A program made the translations under genes and the position numbers. The notes under the pieces are model-generated. The model was not told the DNA's origin, searched no databases, and was given only the letters and a program-made list of their open reading frames with translations. Shown here in pieces: positions 7,061 to 16,738 of a stretch of DNA of 48,537 bases (position 1 is its first letter; the number at the start of each line of letters is the position of its first letter). This DNA is from Thermoplasmatota archaeon. Its GTDB lineage: Archaea; Thermoplasmatota; E2; DHVEG-1. The stretch spans positions 1-48,537 of the forward strand of contig JAUXAU010000013.1 of the NCBI GenBank assembly GCA_030619765.1. Reading direction: 5' to 3'.

Positions 7061-10000
7061 CTCCATAATACAAATAATGCTGTAGTAATTATTAGCAACG
7101 CTACTACAAGGATAACCATGGCAACTACAAAAATCAAGGGGAATATATTTAAACCTGTAGAAAACACCCCTGATTCAGCAATGTTTCCTGCAGCATCTTC
7201 CGCCCTTATATAAAACTCGTAATACCCGTTTCCTTCTTCTGCTTGAAATTCCCATTCAAAGGGAGCGGATGTAAGTTCACCTTTATACTTAGTCCAGTTG
7301 CTCCATGTTATATTGTCTTCCGAATATCTGTAGAATAATTCTACTGATTTTATGCCGCTACCGTTCCTATCATCTGCAAATGCTGAAATATTAAATGTAT
7401 CATCCCAACTCCATTCGGCTTCTAAATCAGGGATCTCTAGATCTACATTTGGTACTGAGATATCTTTTGCTATTGTAAGTGCTTCATTTGGATCTTCAAT
7501 AATTTTTATATTGCCCAGTGAATCATTTACCCAAAAGTAAAGATAGTATTTTTCTCCCTCTTCCATTTGGTTCCAATATTCTTGGGGAAGTTCCCATTCA
7601 GCATCATAGGACTTTTCGCTTATATTTTGGGCAATTTTAGTCCAAATTGTTTCGAAGTTTGGACGGTATTCAATTGTATCTAATAGGAAATCGTCTTCGA
7701 ATTTTATGGAAAATCTAGGTGTTGTATTAAACCAGAGCGGGTCTGTGAATTCGGGTATGGTTGGTGGGTTTGGATCGTAGATGAATGATACGTCACCCTC
7801 TTCTTTCTCATCTTCGACATTATGTGCATTATCCTCTGCAATTGTACAAAGTTCATAGTATCCACCGTCTTTAACTGTAAAATTCCAGGTAGGTGATGTT
7901 CCATTTTTTTCCTCAAATAGTGTCCAACTGCCTGAAAAATCGGGTGTTGGTGAATACCTATATTTTAATTCAACTTTTAAAATTCCACTACCATCCCCAT
8001 CATCTGCTGTCGCGGTAATTTCCACATATCTATATTCAGAGTTATATCTCTCTTCGACATTCTGGATGATGTAAGAACTAGGTTTGTCGGTATCAAGGGT
8101 AAGAGGCATTGATAATGTAGCCTTATTTCCTGCAAGATCAAAAATGGAGATATTTATACTAGTTAATCCAGTAATATTCTGATAAAAATCTAATTTTGAA
8201 ATGTTTGCGGTGATTGTTTCTACATTTGGAGTCCCATCCTCTCCAGTACAATTAGCATCAAATGTACCAGTGTGCGTTTCATTTTTAATAGAATAAACTA
8301 AAACATATTTAGCTGAACTGACACTAAGTCCTGAGCCATCATCTTTAACCTCAACCGAAAAAACAGATGGTATTTCATTCATCCAGCCTTCTGAAGGAGT
8401 AAACGTTTCTTTATCAATTGAAGGAGAAGCTGAGTCCACTACAAATGTTACTCTCCAATCTCGTAATTGTGGATTTACTGACAAATTTTTTGCATAAAGG
8501 TCAGCACGTAATCTAATGGATCTTTCAATAGTTATATCTTCAATGATGTCGCTATATTTAATTTCTTTTATGAAATTCTTATCCTCATCTAAAATACTAA
8601 ATGTAATACTGTTATCCGTAGAGATGTTATCGCGTGTGTAGTAGAACCTATCCCACCAATAACCTTGAGGTATTTTAATGGGAATAGAGGTAATGCCGCC
8701 TTCTATTTCTTGATCTGGTTCTATAAAATCTCCTATACTGTATAATTTTCCATTATTATCACCGAAAAAAACGAGTCCGCTGGAGATTACCGGTGAGGTA
8801 ACTATTGGAGGAGTACTAAATGGTCTTTCTAAATCAAATGTATCAAAGTCCCATTTCTTATCTCCATCTGATGCATCTATTGCATAAAAGGTTCCTGATG
8901 GCGATCCAATATAAACGACTCCATCAGCATATGCTGGAGAACAATCAAGGAGTATATCATCACGCCAATTCTTTTTGTAAACTTCATAGGACCATTTCTC
9001 ACTTCCATTATTGACATCTAATGCAATTAACCATCCATCTGGAGAGGCAACATACAAATCATCGGCAAAAGCTGCGGGGGTGGAATCTGCAAGGGTGCGC
9101 ATGGGATCTAACAAGCCTTTCGCGATAGATAACATTTTTCTACCGATTGTACGCTCCCATAGAATACTACCGTTTTCGGCGATTAATGCCGTAACTTTGG
9201 CTCTTTCAGTAATCCCTAGGCTTTTATCTTCACTAACAACAAAAACGGTATCGTCATGAACCACAGGTGATGATCGACCGATTGCACCAACAGATTTATT
9301 CCAAAGAGAATCACCACTTTCTGCATCTAAAGCAAACAGACTGTTACCCTTTCCCTCATTACATCCGACAAATACCATATTCTTGTAAACAGCAGGTGTA
9401 GAAAAACTGCCAGCAGGAAGATCATACTCCCACAATTGAGAGCCATGTGATAAGTCTAATGCAATTACTTTATTATTTGTATTAGATTGAGAAAGATCTG
9501 GATCGCCACTCCAAGAAGTTACAAACACCTTATCATCATATATAACAGGTGAAGAGGAATAACATATATCTTCATCGTAGACAAATTTCCACTTTTCGGT
9601 AAAACCAGTTCTATCAAGAGCAATGACGTAGTTACTAGTCCCTTCAATGTCTGTTTTTCCTGTTGATATTATTATAGAGTCTTCAGTTATTGCTGGAGAA
9701 CTTACCAACCATTTATCATTACCAAAATCTTTATCATAATTAGGAGTTTGCCACTCTTCATCCCTTTTCACTTTTATATCAGGAATGTAATATAACCTAG
9801 TAGATGTTCGGTAACTAGTATAAAGTTTTCCGTCTCTAATCACAGGATTTAAAATTTCCTCATCTTTTTCATCTCCAATTATGCTGAACCAATTGAAATC
9901 ATCACCTACTGGACCTTTTCCTTCTGTAGATCTCGTATTTTGTGGATTTTGACCAAACATTGGCCAATCACCGGTAATAGGATCTATGCTAACATTTCCC

Positions 10001-11205
10001 CCTGAAACATTCACTTTGTTTTTTTCCACTCTAAAATCATAGTTGAACAAATCCTGCCACCTGGATGTGTCTGTCTGCCAGGTGACAGCCCAGCTAAAAA
10101 TCCTAGGAGATACTAAATGAGTATCGGTAGATAAATTCGCCATGATTTTTAATTTGTCATAGGGTTTAACATTAGGTATGGAGTTAAGATATACCGGGAA
10201 TTCTGTAAATCCGTCCTTGTTTCCAGCCAAATACGTATCTTCAACCAATATAGGGGGGTCAGTTTCATTTGTTTCATTCGCATCATATAAGACATGATAC
10301 TTTACTGATGCTTCTCCTCTTTCATAGTCATCCCAAGTTAGTACATCCCAATAAAATTCGGTAATGTTCGTCGAAATATTTCTTGGTTCTATATAGACAT
10401 TTGTGGTTGCAGTTCCATATCCTATCATATATCCTTCTTCTGTTTCAGATATAACTTCCACATAATCTGTGTATAACGTACAAGTTGTGGATTCAGGATT
10501 GGCGACAACACAGATATCTAAATAGTTGTCTTTGTTTACTGATAGTTCTATATTATCCTCAACTATAGTAGCAGAAAAATCTATATACGACCCTTGAGAC
10601 TGAGTATAATTTAAAGGATACCAAGATCCATGATTTTTATTCTCGGAAAAGTATCTCCAATAGAAAAGTTTTATCTGATCGTCATCGGTGGCTTTTCCAC
10701 TCCAATTTACGATCAAGTTGCCAATGTACTCTGCTTTTGCATCTAGCTTAAATCTGAAATGATGAACGACATATCTTTTCAACCCCGCAGAAGGTCTCGA
10801 ATAATATATTGGGGTAGGTTCTTTTATAGTATATCCTTTATATTTTATTTTATAAATTTCTCCAGTGTATTCTCTGAGTTTATATTCACTTTCAATGTGA
10901 TAGTCTGGACGGTAGAGCGGGAAGAAAAAATAAGCTACATAACTATATGCTTCATGTGATCTCCCATCTGCAAAATTGTAATCTATTTTATTTTTACTTT
11001 GTTTTAATTCAATGGCATTGTCTTCAATAGTGCAATTTTTTAGAGTGACATTTCCTTCGTCATTGGGTTCAAAATTGTCTGTCCATACTCCATCAGCAGC
11101 ATCTGTTTCTACTGAAGCTAATGTACTGGGAAACATCAATCCTATAGTTGTTAAGAAGATAATTCCTACAATAATTGATTTTTTAATCAAATGTTTTGCA
11201 TTCAT
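7045..11205 (-). CDS. Giant membrane-anchored PQQ-propeller / Ig-like surface protein
   Basis: Encodes 1386 residues. A signal peptide covers ~1-31. Residues ~50-390 are beta-rich. A PQQ-type (BamB-like) beta-propeller spans ~405-790, opening with GDWPMFGQNPQNTRS and repeating A/G-LD-x-x-(N/D)GS-x-LW units such as VIALDLSHGSQLWEYDL. About 800-1350 holds repeated Ig-like modules with LDTDKPSS, DDGDGSGI and DRNGSGIK linkers. One transmembrane helix followed by WRKKKE ends the chain, so the protein is anchored with its bulk outside. N-x-S/T sites are common. It probably binds polymers or partner proteins at the cell surface. Enzyme activity of the propeller is unlikely. ATG 11205 begins the signal peptide directly. 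Confidence 0.85.
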   Translation of the reverse strand: MNAKHLIKKSIIVGIIFLTTIGLMFPSTLASVETDAADGVWTDNFEPNDEGNVTLKNCTIEDNAIELKQSKNKIDYNFADGRSHEAYSYVAYFFFPLYRPDYHIESEYKLREYTGEIYKIKYKGYTIKEPTPIYYSRPSAGLKRYVVHHFRFKLDAKAEYIGNLIVNWSGKATDDDQIKLFYWRYFSENKNHGSWYPLNYTQSQGSYIDFSATIVEDNIELSVNKDNYLDICVVANPESTTCTLYTDYVEVISETEEGYMIGYGTATTNVYIEPRNISTNITEFYWDVLTWDDYERGEASVKYHVLYDANETNETDPPILVEDTYLAGNKDGFTEFPVYLNSIPNVKPYDKLKIMANLSTDTHLVSPRIFSWAVTWQTDTSRWQDLFNYDFRVEKNKVNVSGGNVSIDPITGDWPMFGQNPQNTRSTEGKGPVGDDFNWFSIIGDEKDEEILNPVIRDGKLYTSYRTSTRLYYIPDIKVKRDEEWQTPNYDKDFGNDKWLVSSPAITEDSIIISTGKTDIEGTSNYVIALDRTGFTEKWKFVYDEDICYSSSPVIYDDKVFVTSWSGDPDLSQSNTNNKVIALDLSHGSQLWEYDLPAGSFSTPAVYKNMVFVGCNEGKGNSLFALDAESGDSLWNKSVGAIGRSSPVVHDDTVFVVSEDKSLGITERAKVTALIAENGSILWERTIGRKMLSIAKGLLDPMRTLADSTPAAFADDLYVASPDGWLIALDVNNGSEKWSYEVYKKNWRDDILLDCSPAYADGVVYIGSPSGTFYAIDASDGDKKWDFDTFDLERPFSTPPIVTSPVISSGLVFFGDNNGKLYSIGDFIEPDQEIEGGITSIPIKIPQGYWWDRFYYTRDNISTDNSITFSILDEDKNFIKEIKYSDIIEDITIERSIRLRADLYAKNLSVNPQLRDWRVTFVVDSASPSIDKETFTPSEGWMNEIPSVFSVEVKDDGSGLSVSSAKYVLVYSIKNETHTGTFDANCTGEDGTPNVETITANISKLDFYQNITGLTSINISIFDLAGNKATLSMPLTLDTDKPSSYIIQNVEERYNSEYRYVEITATADDGDGSGILKVELKYRYSPTPDFSGSWTLFEEKNGTSPTWNFTVKDGGYYELCTIAEDNAHNVEDEKEEGDVSFIYDPNPPTIPEFTDPLWFNTTPRFSIKFEDDFLLDTIEYRPNFETIWTKIAQNISEKSYDAEWELPQEYWNQMEEGEKYYLYFWVNDSLGNIKIIEDPNEALTIAKDISVPNVDLEIPDLEAEWSWDDTFNISAFADDRNGSGIKSVELFYRYSEDNITWSNWTKYKGELTSAPFEWEFQAEEGNGYYEFYIRAEDAAGNIAESGVFSTGLNIFPLIFVVAMVILVVALLIITTALFVLWRKKKE

Positions 11206-11418
11206 GCTTTATCTCCTTATATAAATTTTTTATTAATTATATTAATTTTGCCAGCTTAAATACTTTAGGGTTCGTATTTAGCTATATTCCTACTATAATT
11301 TTTATCTTTAATCTTTATATATTGATTTTGGAGCAGTTTTTTGATTGATAGATATCTGAATGGTTAATATAAATACTACTTAATAAGGTTGACAGTTGTA
11401 GAGAAAATATAGTTAATC

Positions 11419-12750
11419 TTAAACTACGATCAACTGAATATCCATCACATTTGTACCTGAAGGACCGGTAATAAATAAATCATTTAGTTCTGAAAAAAAA
11501 CCATACGAATTGTTTTCTTCTAAAAATTTGTTGGGATGAAGTTCTTTTTCACAGGCTCTAGAAAAGGTAAAACCATCTGCTATTGCACCAGCAGCATCAC
11601 TTTTTCCATCAATACCATCTGTTGCAAATGATGCAATAACTATATCGGAATCGGCAATTCGTTCGACGCATCCTAAAATCAATTCTTGATTGCGACCACC
11701 TCTGCCCTCGCCTTTTATAGTAACAGTCGTCTCTCCTCCAGATACAACCACAGTTTTGCTCTTTGGATGATTTATTACTTTATCAATCAAGATATTACCG
11801 GCGTATTTAGCTTCTCCTCTTAAAGAGGTTGTTAGAAGTATTGTTTTATAACCCAAGTTTTTTGCTTTCTCTACTGCAGTTTTACATGCAATCTCATTGT
11901 TTGCTATAATAAAATTATACACGTTATTAAAAACAGGATCGTCTTTTTTTGGTGTTTCTAAAATACTTCCTTTAATCCCATCCTCAATTACTTTTCTAAC
12001 TTCTAGTGGAACTCTCGCCCATAAAAAGTATTTTTCTAAGATTTTTTTAGCATCAGAAAAAGTTGTGGAGTCAGGGCTGGTGGGGCCAGAAGATATAAAC
12101 TCAAGAGGATCATTAACTATATCTGATATTACTAATGATACTACCACCCCTTTAGCTAGTTGCACAAGCTGCCCTCCTTTTACATATGATAGATGTTTTC
12201 TAATAGTATTAATCTCGTTGATATTTGCCCCTGATTTTAATAATAAATTTGTTGCCTCTTGGAGACCTTCAAGGCTTACTCGAGGTTTGCATAAAAGAGC
12301 AGAACCACCACCAGATATTAACACAATCAAAAGATCGTTTTCACGGCACTTTTTAACGATTTCAGTTATTTTTTCGGCACCCTGGATACTTCGTTTGTTA
12401 GGGATCGGATGTCCTCCAACAATAACCTCTATTTTATCACATGTTAACTTGACAGAAAAATCATTAGAAGCAATAACGCCTTTAGTAACATTAACAAAGT
12501 CACACACAGCTTGAGCCATGCCAACACATGCTTTCCCGAAACCTACAACATATATATTTTCAAAACCTGAGGTGTCTATGCTCACAGCTTCAAAGACAAT
12601 CTTACCATCCTTAAATACACCCTTTACAGCATTATATGGATTAACAGAGTCTAGGGCAACAGTTAAAATATCGAGAATATCCTTTCTCTTCTTTTGTAGT
12701 TGAGGGGTTTGACCATTTGATACTATTTGATCATAATTTTTAAATAACAT
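11419..12750 (-). CDS. gckA: Glycerate 2-kinase, MOFRL family
   Basis: Encodes 443 residues. The enzyme phosphorylates D-glycerate to 2-phosphoglycerate with ATP, feeding lower glycolysis or serine/Entner-Doudoroff-type routes. Family marks visible are VGFGKACVGMAQA (~70-82), ISGGGSALLC (~145-154), SSGPTSPDS, and the C-terminal MOFRL stretch GEGRGGRNQELILG followed by ATDGIDGKSDAAGAI. GGGAGC lies just before ATG 12750. The gene starts 11 bases after srp54 stops, on the same strand, so the two are probably co-transcribed even though their functions are unrelated. Length is normal for the class. Confidence 0.92.
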   Translation of the reverse strand: MLFKNYDQIVSNGQTPQLQKKRKDILDILTVALDSVNPYNAVKGVFKDGKIVFEAVSIDTSGFENIYVVGFGKACVGMAQAVCDFVNVTKGVIASNDFSVKLTCDKIEVIVGGHPIPNKRSIQGAEKITEIVKKCRENDLLIVLISGGGSALLCKPRVSLEGLQEATNLLLKSGANINEINTIRKHLSYVKGGQLVQLAKGVVVSLVISDIVNDPLEFISSGPTSPDSTTFSDAKKILEKYFLWARVPLEVRKVIEDGIKGSILETPKKDDPVFNNVYNFIIANNEIACKTAVEKAKNLGYKTILLTTSLRGEAKYAGNILIDKVINHPKSKTVVVSGGETTVTIKGEGRGGRNQELILGCVERIADSDIVIASFATDGIDGKSDAAGAIADGFTFSRACEKELHPNKFLEENNSYGFFSELNDLFITGPSGTNVMDIQLIVV

Positions 12751-12761
12751 GCTCCCAAAAA

Positions 12762-14093
12762 CTATTTTCCAAATTGAAGCTGTCTCATCAGGTTTTTACG
12801 CATCTTTCTATCACTGGAAAAACCTTTCATCATCCGTTTTGTCATGTTGTAGTATTTTAACAATTCTTTCACGTTTTTATTTTCTACACCTGCCCCTCGC
12901 GCAATTCGTTTAATACGAGAAGATCTAATGACGTCTGGATTTTCTCTCTCCCCCTCCGTCATAGAATCCATAATGACCCTGAATCTTTTTAGTTTGTTTT
13001 GGGTTTCATCCATATCAACATCTTTTAACTTACCTGATTGACCAAAAGGAAGCATCTCAGCTACCTTTGAAAGAGGACCCATGCCAGACAACATATCCAT
13101 CTGATCGTACATATCGTTGAGGTTGAATTTCCCGGACATAAGTCTTCTAGCAGTTTTTTCTGCATCCTTCCCCTTTAAGGATTCCTCTGCCCTTTCAAGC
13201 AAGGATTTAATATCTCCCATACCAAGGAGTCTTGAGATAAAACCTGATGGGACAAACTTTTCAAAATCGGTTGGATGTTCGCCCGTTCCAACAAAAACAA
13301 TAGGCGCGCCAACTTCTGCTGCAGCGCTAAGAGCACCACCTCCCTTTGCAGTACCATCTAACTTGGTGAGGACAATGCCTGTAATGCCAATTGCATCGTT
13401 AAACGCCTTGGCTTGGGGGCCTGACTGTTGTCCCATAGCTGCATCCATGACGAGAAGTTTTTCATCTGGTTTCGAAGTTTTAAAAATGTCTTTCATTTCA
13501 GAAATAAGTTCATCTTCAAGCTTGTGCCTACCAGAAGTGTCAACAATAATCACATCGCTTGTTCTTTTGAATTTATTCATCCCTTCTTTGATAACTTTAA
13601 CTGCATCCTTCTCTTTATTGTCACCGTAAAAAGGGACTTCTACCTGATCAGCAATCTGTTTTAGCTGTTCATATGCAGCTGGCCTATGAACATCACCAGC
13701 AATTAATACGGGTCTAAGACCTTTCTTTTTAAAATAAATAGCAAGTTTTCCACAGCTGGTAGTTTTTCCCTGACCATAGAGGCCCACCATCATAATAATC
13801 TGTTTCTTTATTGACAGTTCTTTTGATTCACCAAGGATATGCACCAGTTCATCATAGACAATCCGGATAACATGTTCTCTGTTGCTCATACCAGCAGGAG
13901 GTTTTTCTTCAAGAGCGCGTTTTTCAATCTTTTTTGATAATTCTACAACTAGCTTTACATTGACATCTGCTTGTAAAAGAGCTCTTTGAATGTCTCTTAC
14001 CACTTCTTTTACAAGTTTTGCATCAACATGAACTGCATTTGCTATTTTCTTTATCGTTCTTTTTAGAGAGTCACCTAAATTATCGAGCACCAT
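12762..14093 (-). CDS. srp54: Signal recognition particle GTPase SRP54
   Basis: Encodes 443 residues from ATG 14093 (MVLDNLGDSLKRTIKKIANA). The longer opening from a TTG at 14120 is rejected, since a TTATATT box spans 14111-14117 within it. SRP54 binds signal peptides of nascent proteins with 7S RNA and SRP19 and docks at FtsY. The N domain is residues ~1-90. The G domain has GLYGQGKTTSCGK, DTSGRHKLEDEL (Ser in place of the more usual Ala) and TKLDGTAKGGG. The C-terminal ~140 residues are the methionine-rich M domain (YDQMDMLSGMGP). First gene of the srp54-gckA unit. Many secreted proteins in this window would be its clients. Confidence 0.97.
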   Translation of the reverse strand: MVLDNLGDSLKRTIKKIANAVHVDAKLVKEVVRDIQRALLQADVNVKLVVELSKKIEKRALEEKPPAGMSNREHVIRIVYDELVHILGESKELSIKKQIIMMVGLYGQGKTTSCGKLAIYFKKKGLRPVLIAGDVHRPAAYEQLKQIADQVEVPFYGDNKEKDAVKVIKEGMNKFKRTSDVIIVDTSGRHKLEDELISEMKDIFKTSKPDEKLLVMDAAMGQQSGPQAKAFNDAIGITGIVLTKLDGTAKGGGALSAAAEVGAPIVFVGTGEHPTDFEKFVPSGFISRLLGMGDIKSLLERAEESLKGKDAEKTARRLMSGKFNLNDMYDQMDMLSGMGPLSKVAEMLPFGQSGKLKDVDMDETQNKLKRFRVIMDSMTEGERENPDVIRSSRIKRIARGAGVENKNVKELLKYYNMTKRMMKGFSSDRKMRKNLMRQLQFGK

Positions 14094-14190
14094 ATGATAC
14101 CTTATCCCGAAATATAACAAGAGGCATTAAAATGTATCGTCATTTGGTTTTTATTAAACAAAACATTACTTTAACATTATATCAAACAAA

Positions 14191-14218
14191 AGAAAAAAAA
14201 GAGGGGGGGGGGTTTTGT
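14191..14218 (-). terminator. U-rich terminator with a run of ten C after C25 peptidase 1
   Basis: Read on the minus strand, the stop codon of the peptidase is followed by AAAAC, ten C (14203-14212 are G on plus) and TCTTTTTTTTCT. The pyrimidine run fits archaeal termination. The ten-base homopolymer is the longest G/C run in the window and may vary in length or be a sequencing artefact. Confidence 0.5.
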
Positions 14219-16411
14219 TTAGATATTTAGAAGTCCACTAATAATTGGTCTGGAGGCAAGTATCTGTTCCAATAATGGAAAACGCTCTAAGATTCTTTCT
14301 AGAATCTCTAGTAGAATTGAGTTGAAGAGAGCTTTGTTTCTTGGCATCGAGACGTCTAATGGATCTGACCAGATGCTAAGTTTGCCATGTTCGTCCTTTG
14401 CAACTACCTTTACTGTGTATTCTCCTTGACTTGTCCAGGTTTTTTTCGCAGAACCTGTTTGTCCACTGTTATATGGTCCAAGCCAGCCACTGGTTGTGTC
14501 GTCACCCCAGTCAAACATGTAGTACACATCATCTCCATCTGGATCAGTTGTAGACGTAGTATAGGTATGCTCTTGTCCAGTTGCCCCAGATGTAGGACCG
14601 TCAGGTTTATCTGGTTTATTAGGTGGATCTGATTCCTCTCCAATTGTAAGTGTTGGATCACCAAAAGGTTCCCATTCTGAAACTGTTTTAATGTCCTGGG
14701 CATCCATGCCTGGTGTTATGTATCTTTCAAGAGCTTTTGCCCACATTTCTCCAAAGGTTATCGCATCATCTAGCTTGTAAGCTCTGAATGTGTCTAGGCC
14801 CATTTTTCCAATTAATCCTTGTGATACGTAAGCTCCTGTATAGCCCCAGCCAAGTGCAGTTGCTCCAAATGATCCAATAGCTCCACCATTTGAATTATGC
14901 ATAAGCGCCCAATTGAAACAATTGGGATCTGTATTGAATTTACTTGTGGAACACGCTTCTACAGTAACAATTGGTAATTTATCCCCATTTGAAAGTGTTT
15001 GGATTTGCCAGTTGTAAATACCCAATGTGGGAGTTGGTACCCATGTGCCATGATCATTATGTGGATGTGTGGCCCAAGTCGATGGGTTACCATGTCCAGA
15101 GAAGTCAACAAATCCGCACCCGTCATTGATGGCATTTTTTATAGAATTAACGCCTGTTGGGGCAATGCCTGTTAATTTACCGTTAGTTACCCATTGTTTA
15201 TTAGGATTAAAACCAGCCATCATGTCTATTACTATTTGGTTAATATATTCCCCTTCATCAACATCATTATTGTCAGGAAATGAATCTCCACCAACAACTA
15301 CAAGATTTGTGAACCAATCTTCTTGATATGCCGGAGTATTTTCATAGGTTTTAATTTTATTTACCATTGTAGTCACCTCACCTGTATCTCTACAAGCAAG
15401 TCTCCCCAAGTATACATCTGGGTGGAGATCTACATCATCAGTTTCACCGTTCCAATCGTATTCTCCAAAGATGTTGTTTCCATTAGAATCCCAACTGCAA
15501 AATGCACCATATTCATCATAGATATCAGCATAATATAGATCGCTTACAAAGATTTCGCTACCAGGAGGGTCATCATTAATATGTACGGTTCTTGTTGGTA
15601 ACTTCGAACTGCTGCCTACCAATAGAATATTACCTGTAGCCCAATTTTCGAATGCATCTTTTATGAAATATTTTATTTTTTCTTGGTTATCTCGTCCTGT
15701 TGCTGGGAAGTAGGTTCCACTATAAATATCATTTAAACTTACAAATTTAGCTGTTACTCCTCTACCGATTTTATGGGTGATCAGAGGACTAAGTTGACTG
15801 CTAAATTCAGATGGACCAATAACAACAAGCTGGTAATCATCATTAAATGACATTGTTCCAACTGGTGGATCATATTCAATTACTATGTTTACTTCTTTAG
15901 TCCATTCAATTATCTTATCTACTGGATGATACTTAACTGGATTAACTTCTACCTCTACAAGTACACTCGGCTCTCCATTGTAACGTCCGTATCCAACATC
16001 GTATTCAAACCAATTTGAAGGATATGGTTCTGTTCCGTAATTAATAGATTCTGTTTGACTTGCAATAACAGTTTGACCTACTATTACTGCTTTTGGTGTT
16101 GGCTTTATATCCTTTGAAATAGTTTGCATTTGAATGTTAGCTGGCGTGCATGTTACACTGTTAATTTTTGTTCCAAAGGGATATGCAAACGTTTCAACAT
16201 AACTCGGAAGCATTGGTTTTCCTTGTTTCATGATAAAAGAATCGGCCTCATCAATTTTAACTGTTACAAATTGCTCCTCACTTTGAATTATTGGTTGGTT
16301 AAATGTAACAGTTAGTTTTTCGCTTTCAACATTTTCTTTTGATGTAGCAACAGCCCCGAGTCCACTTATAAGTAAGACTCCTACTATCAATATCGGTATA
16401 AACTTCTTCAT
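14219..16411 (-). CDS. Secreted gingipain-like C25 peptidase with PKD domain
   Basis: Encodes 730 residues. A signal peptide (MKKFIPILIVGVLLISGLGA...) covers ~1-23. A propeptide-like region is followed by the C25 caspase-fold domain, with catalytic His440 in FSGHGNPSTW and Cys487 in VEACSTSKFN. After PFGDPTL comes a PKD-type domain (~600-690; TTDPDGDDVYYMFDWGDD). The last ~45 residues form an MPRNK tail with leucine-rich helix (LLEILERILERFPLLEQIL). The enzyme probably cleaves extracellular proteins after Arg/Lys or similar residues; specificity is inference. An AGGGAT site precedes ATG 16411. Both ends are nearly identical to the downstream-oriented paralog at 16739-18925 while the centres differ. 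Confidence 0.85.
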   Translation of the reverse strand: MKKFIPILIVGVLLISGLGAVATSKENVESEKLTVTFNQPIIQSEEQFVTVKIDEADSFIMKQGKPMLPSYVETFAYPFGTKINSVTCTPANIQMQTISKDIKPTPKAVIVGQTVIASQTESINYGTEPYPSNWFEYDVGYGRYNGEPSVLVEVEVNPVKYHPVDKIIEWTKEVNIVIEYDPPVGTMSFNDDYQLVVIGPSEFSSQLSPLITHKIGRGVTAKFVSLNDIYSGTYFPATGRDNQEKIKYFIKDAFENWATGNILLVGSSSKLPTRTVHINDDPPGSEIFVSDLYYADIYDEYGAFCSWDSNGNNIFGEYDWNGETDDVDLHPDVYLGRLACRDTGEVTTMVNKIKTYENTPAYQEDWFTNLVVVGGDSFPDNNDVDEGEYINQIVIDMMAGFNPNKQWVTNGKLTGIAPTGVNSIKNAINDGCGFVDFSGHGNPSTWATHPHNDHGTWVPTPTLGIYNWQIQTLSNGDKLPIVTVEACSTSKFNTDPNCFNWALMHNSNGGAIGSFGATALGWGYTGAYVSQGLIGKMGLDTFRAYKLDDAITFGEMWAKALERYITPGMDAQDIKTVSEWEPFGDPTLTIGEESDPPNKPDKPDGPTSGATGQEHTYTTSTTDPDGDDVYYMFDWGDDTTSGWLGPYNSGQTGSAKKTWTSQGEYTVKVVAKDEHGKLSIWSDPLDVSMPRNKALFNSILLEILERILERFPLLEQILASRPIISGLLNI

Positions 16412-16550
16412 ATTTTATCCCTATTAGTATATTAATACAATCGACCATAAATAGTTTACTATTGATATTTTGAATAAAATAGTAGATTGATATAAACCAA
16501 AATTGGTAATGTACAATATTCTACCTACTTTGTTTCATTGAATTATTAGA

Positions 16551-16558
16551 TTATAAAG
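16551..16558 (+). promoter_or_regulatory. TATA box of RNA candidate 3
   Basis: TTATAAAG is centred near 16554.5. A start ~26 bases downstream falls at the first base (16580) of the 8-bp stem. There is no ORF to serve. Confidence 0.35.
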
Positions 16559-16579
16559 CCCTTTTTTCAATTAACTCTC

Positions 16580-16628
16580 AATCTGCCAGACATCTGTAAC
16601 AAAACCAATTATTGTTGGTGGGCAGATT
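16580..16628 (+). ncRNA. RNA candidate 3, two nested stems
   Basis: AATCTGCC (16580-16587) pairs perfectly with GGCAGATT (16621-16628). Inside, ACCAA pairs with TTGGT around TTATTG. The stem begins where the TATA box at 16551 would place the 5-prime end, the same geometry as candidates 1 and 2. Unlike them, the loop has no CCTCC-type sequence and no clear T-run follows. It could equally be a regulatory hairpin or operator-like site of the divergent peptidase gene. Confidence 0.3.
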
Positions 16629-16701
16629 TCAATTCTACAAATAATTTCTAATGGGGGGTTAAAAAACAAAGAAAATGCGTTAGAGGGTTGTTTGTGTCTG
16701 T

Positions 16702-16735
16702 TATGGAATTAAAAAAATAAAAAAAGAGAAGGTTT
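16702..16735 (-). terminator. U-rich terminator after C25 peptidase 2
   Basis: On the minus strand, the stop codon is followed by AAACAAAACCTTCTC and then a run of T broken by single A bases (TTTTTTTATTTTTTT). This is a typical archaeal pyrimidine-rich terminator. Confidence 0.55.
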
Positions 16736-16738
16736 TGT

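Larger units (their letters stand above)
16412..16738. promoter_or_regulatory. Intergenic region between the two C25 genes
   Basis: No credible ORF. On the minus strand TATA-like boxes near 16427-16436 and 16447-16456 can drive peptidase 1. On the plus strand a separate TATA box and a paired stem (16551-16628) are listed as an RNA candidate. A G6 run lies near 16652-16657, and the segment next to 16739 is the U-rich terminator of peptidase 2 when read on minus. Confidence 0.5.

Noticed and set aside
14018-14230. Plus-strand frame opposite the start of srp54
   Set aside because: Antisense to srp54 and its promoter, with no ribosome site; considered a shadow.
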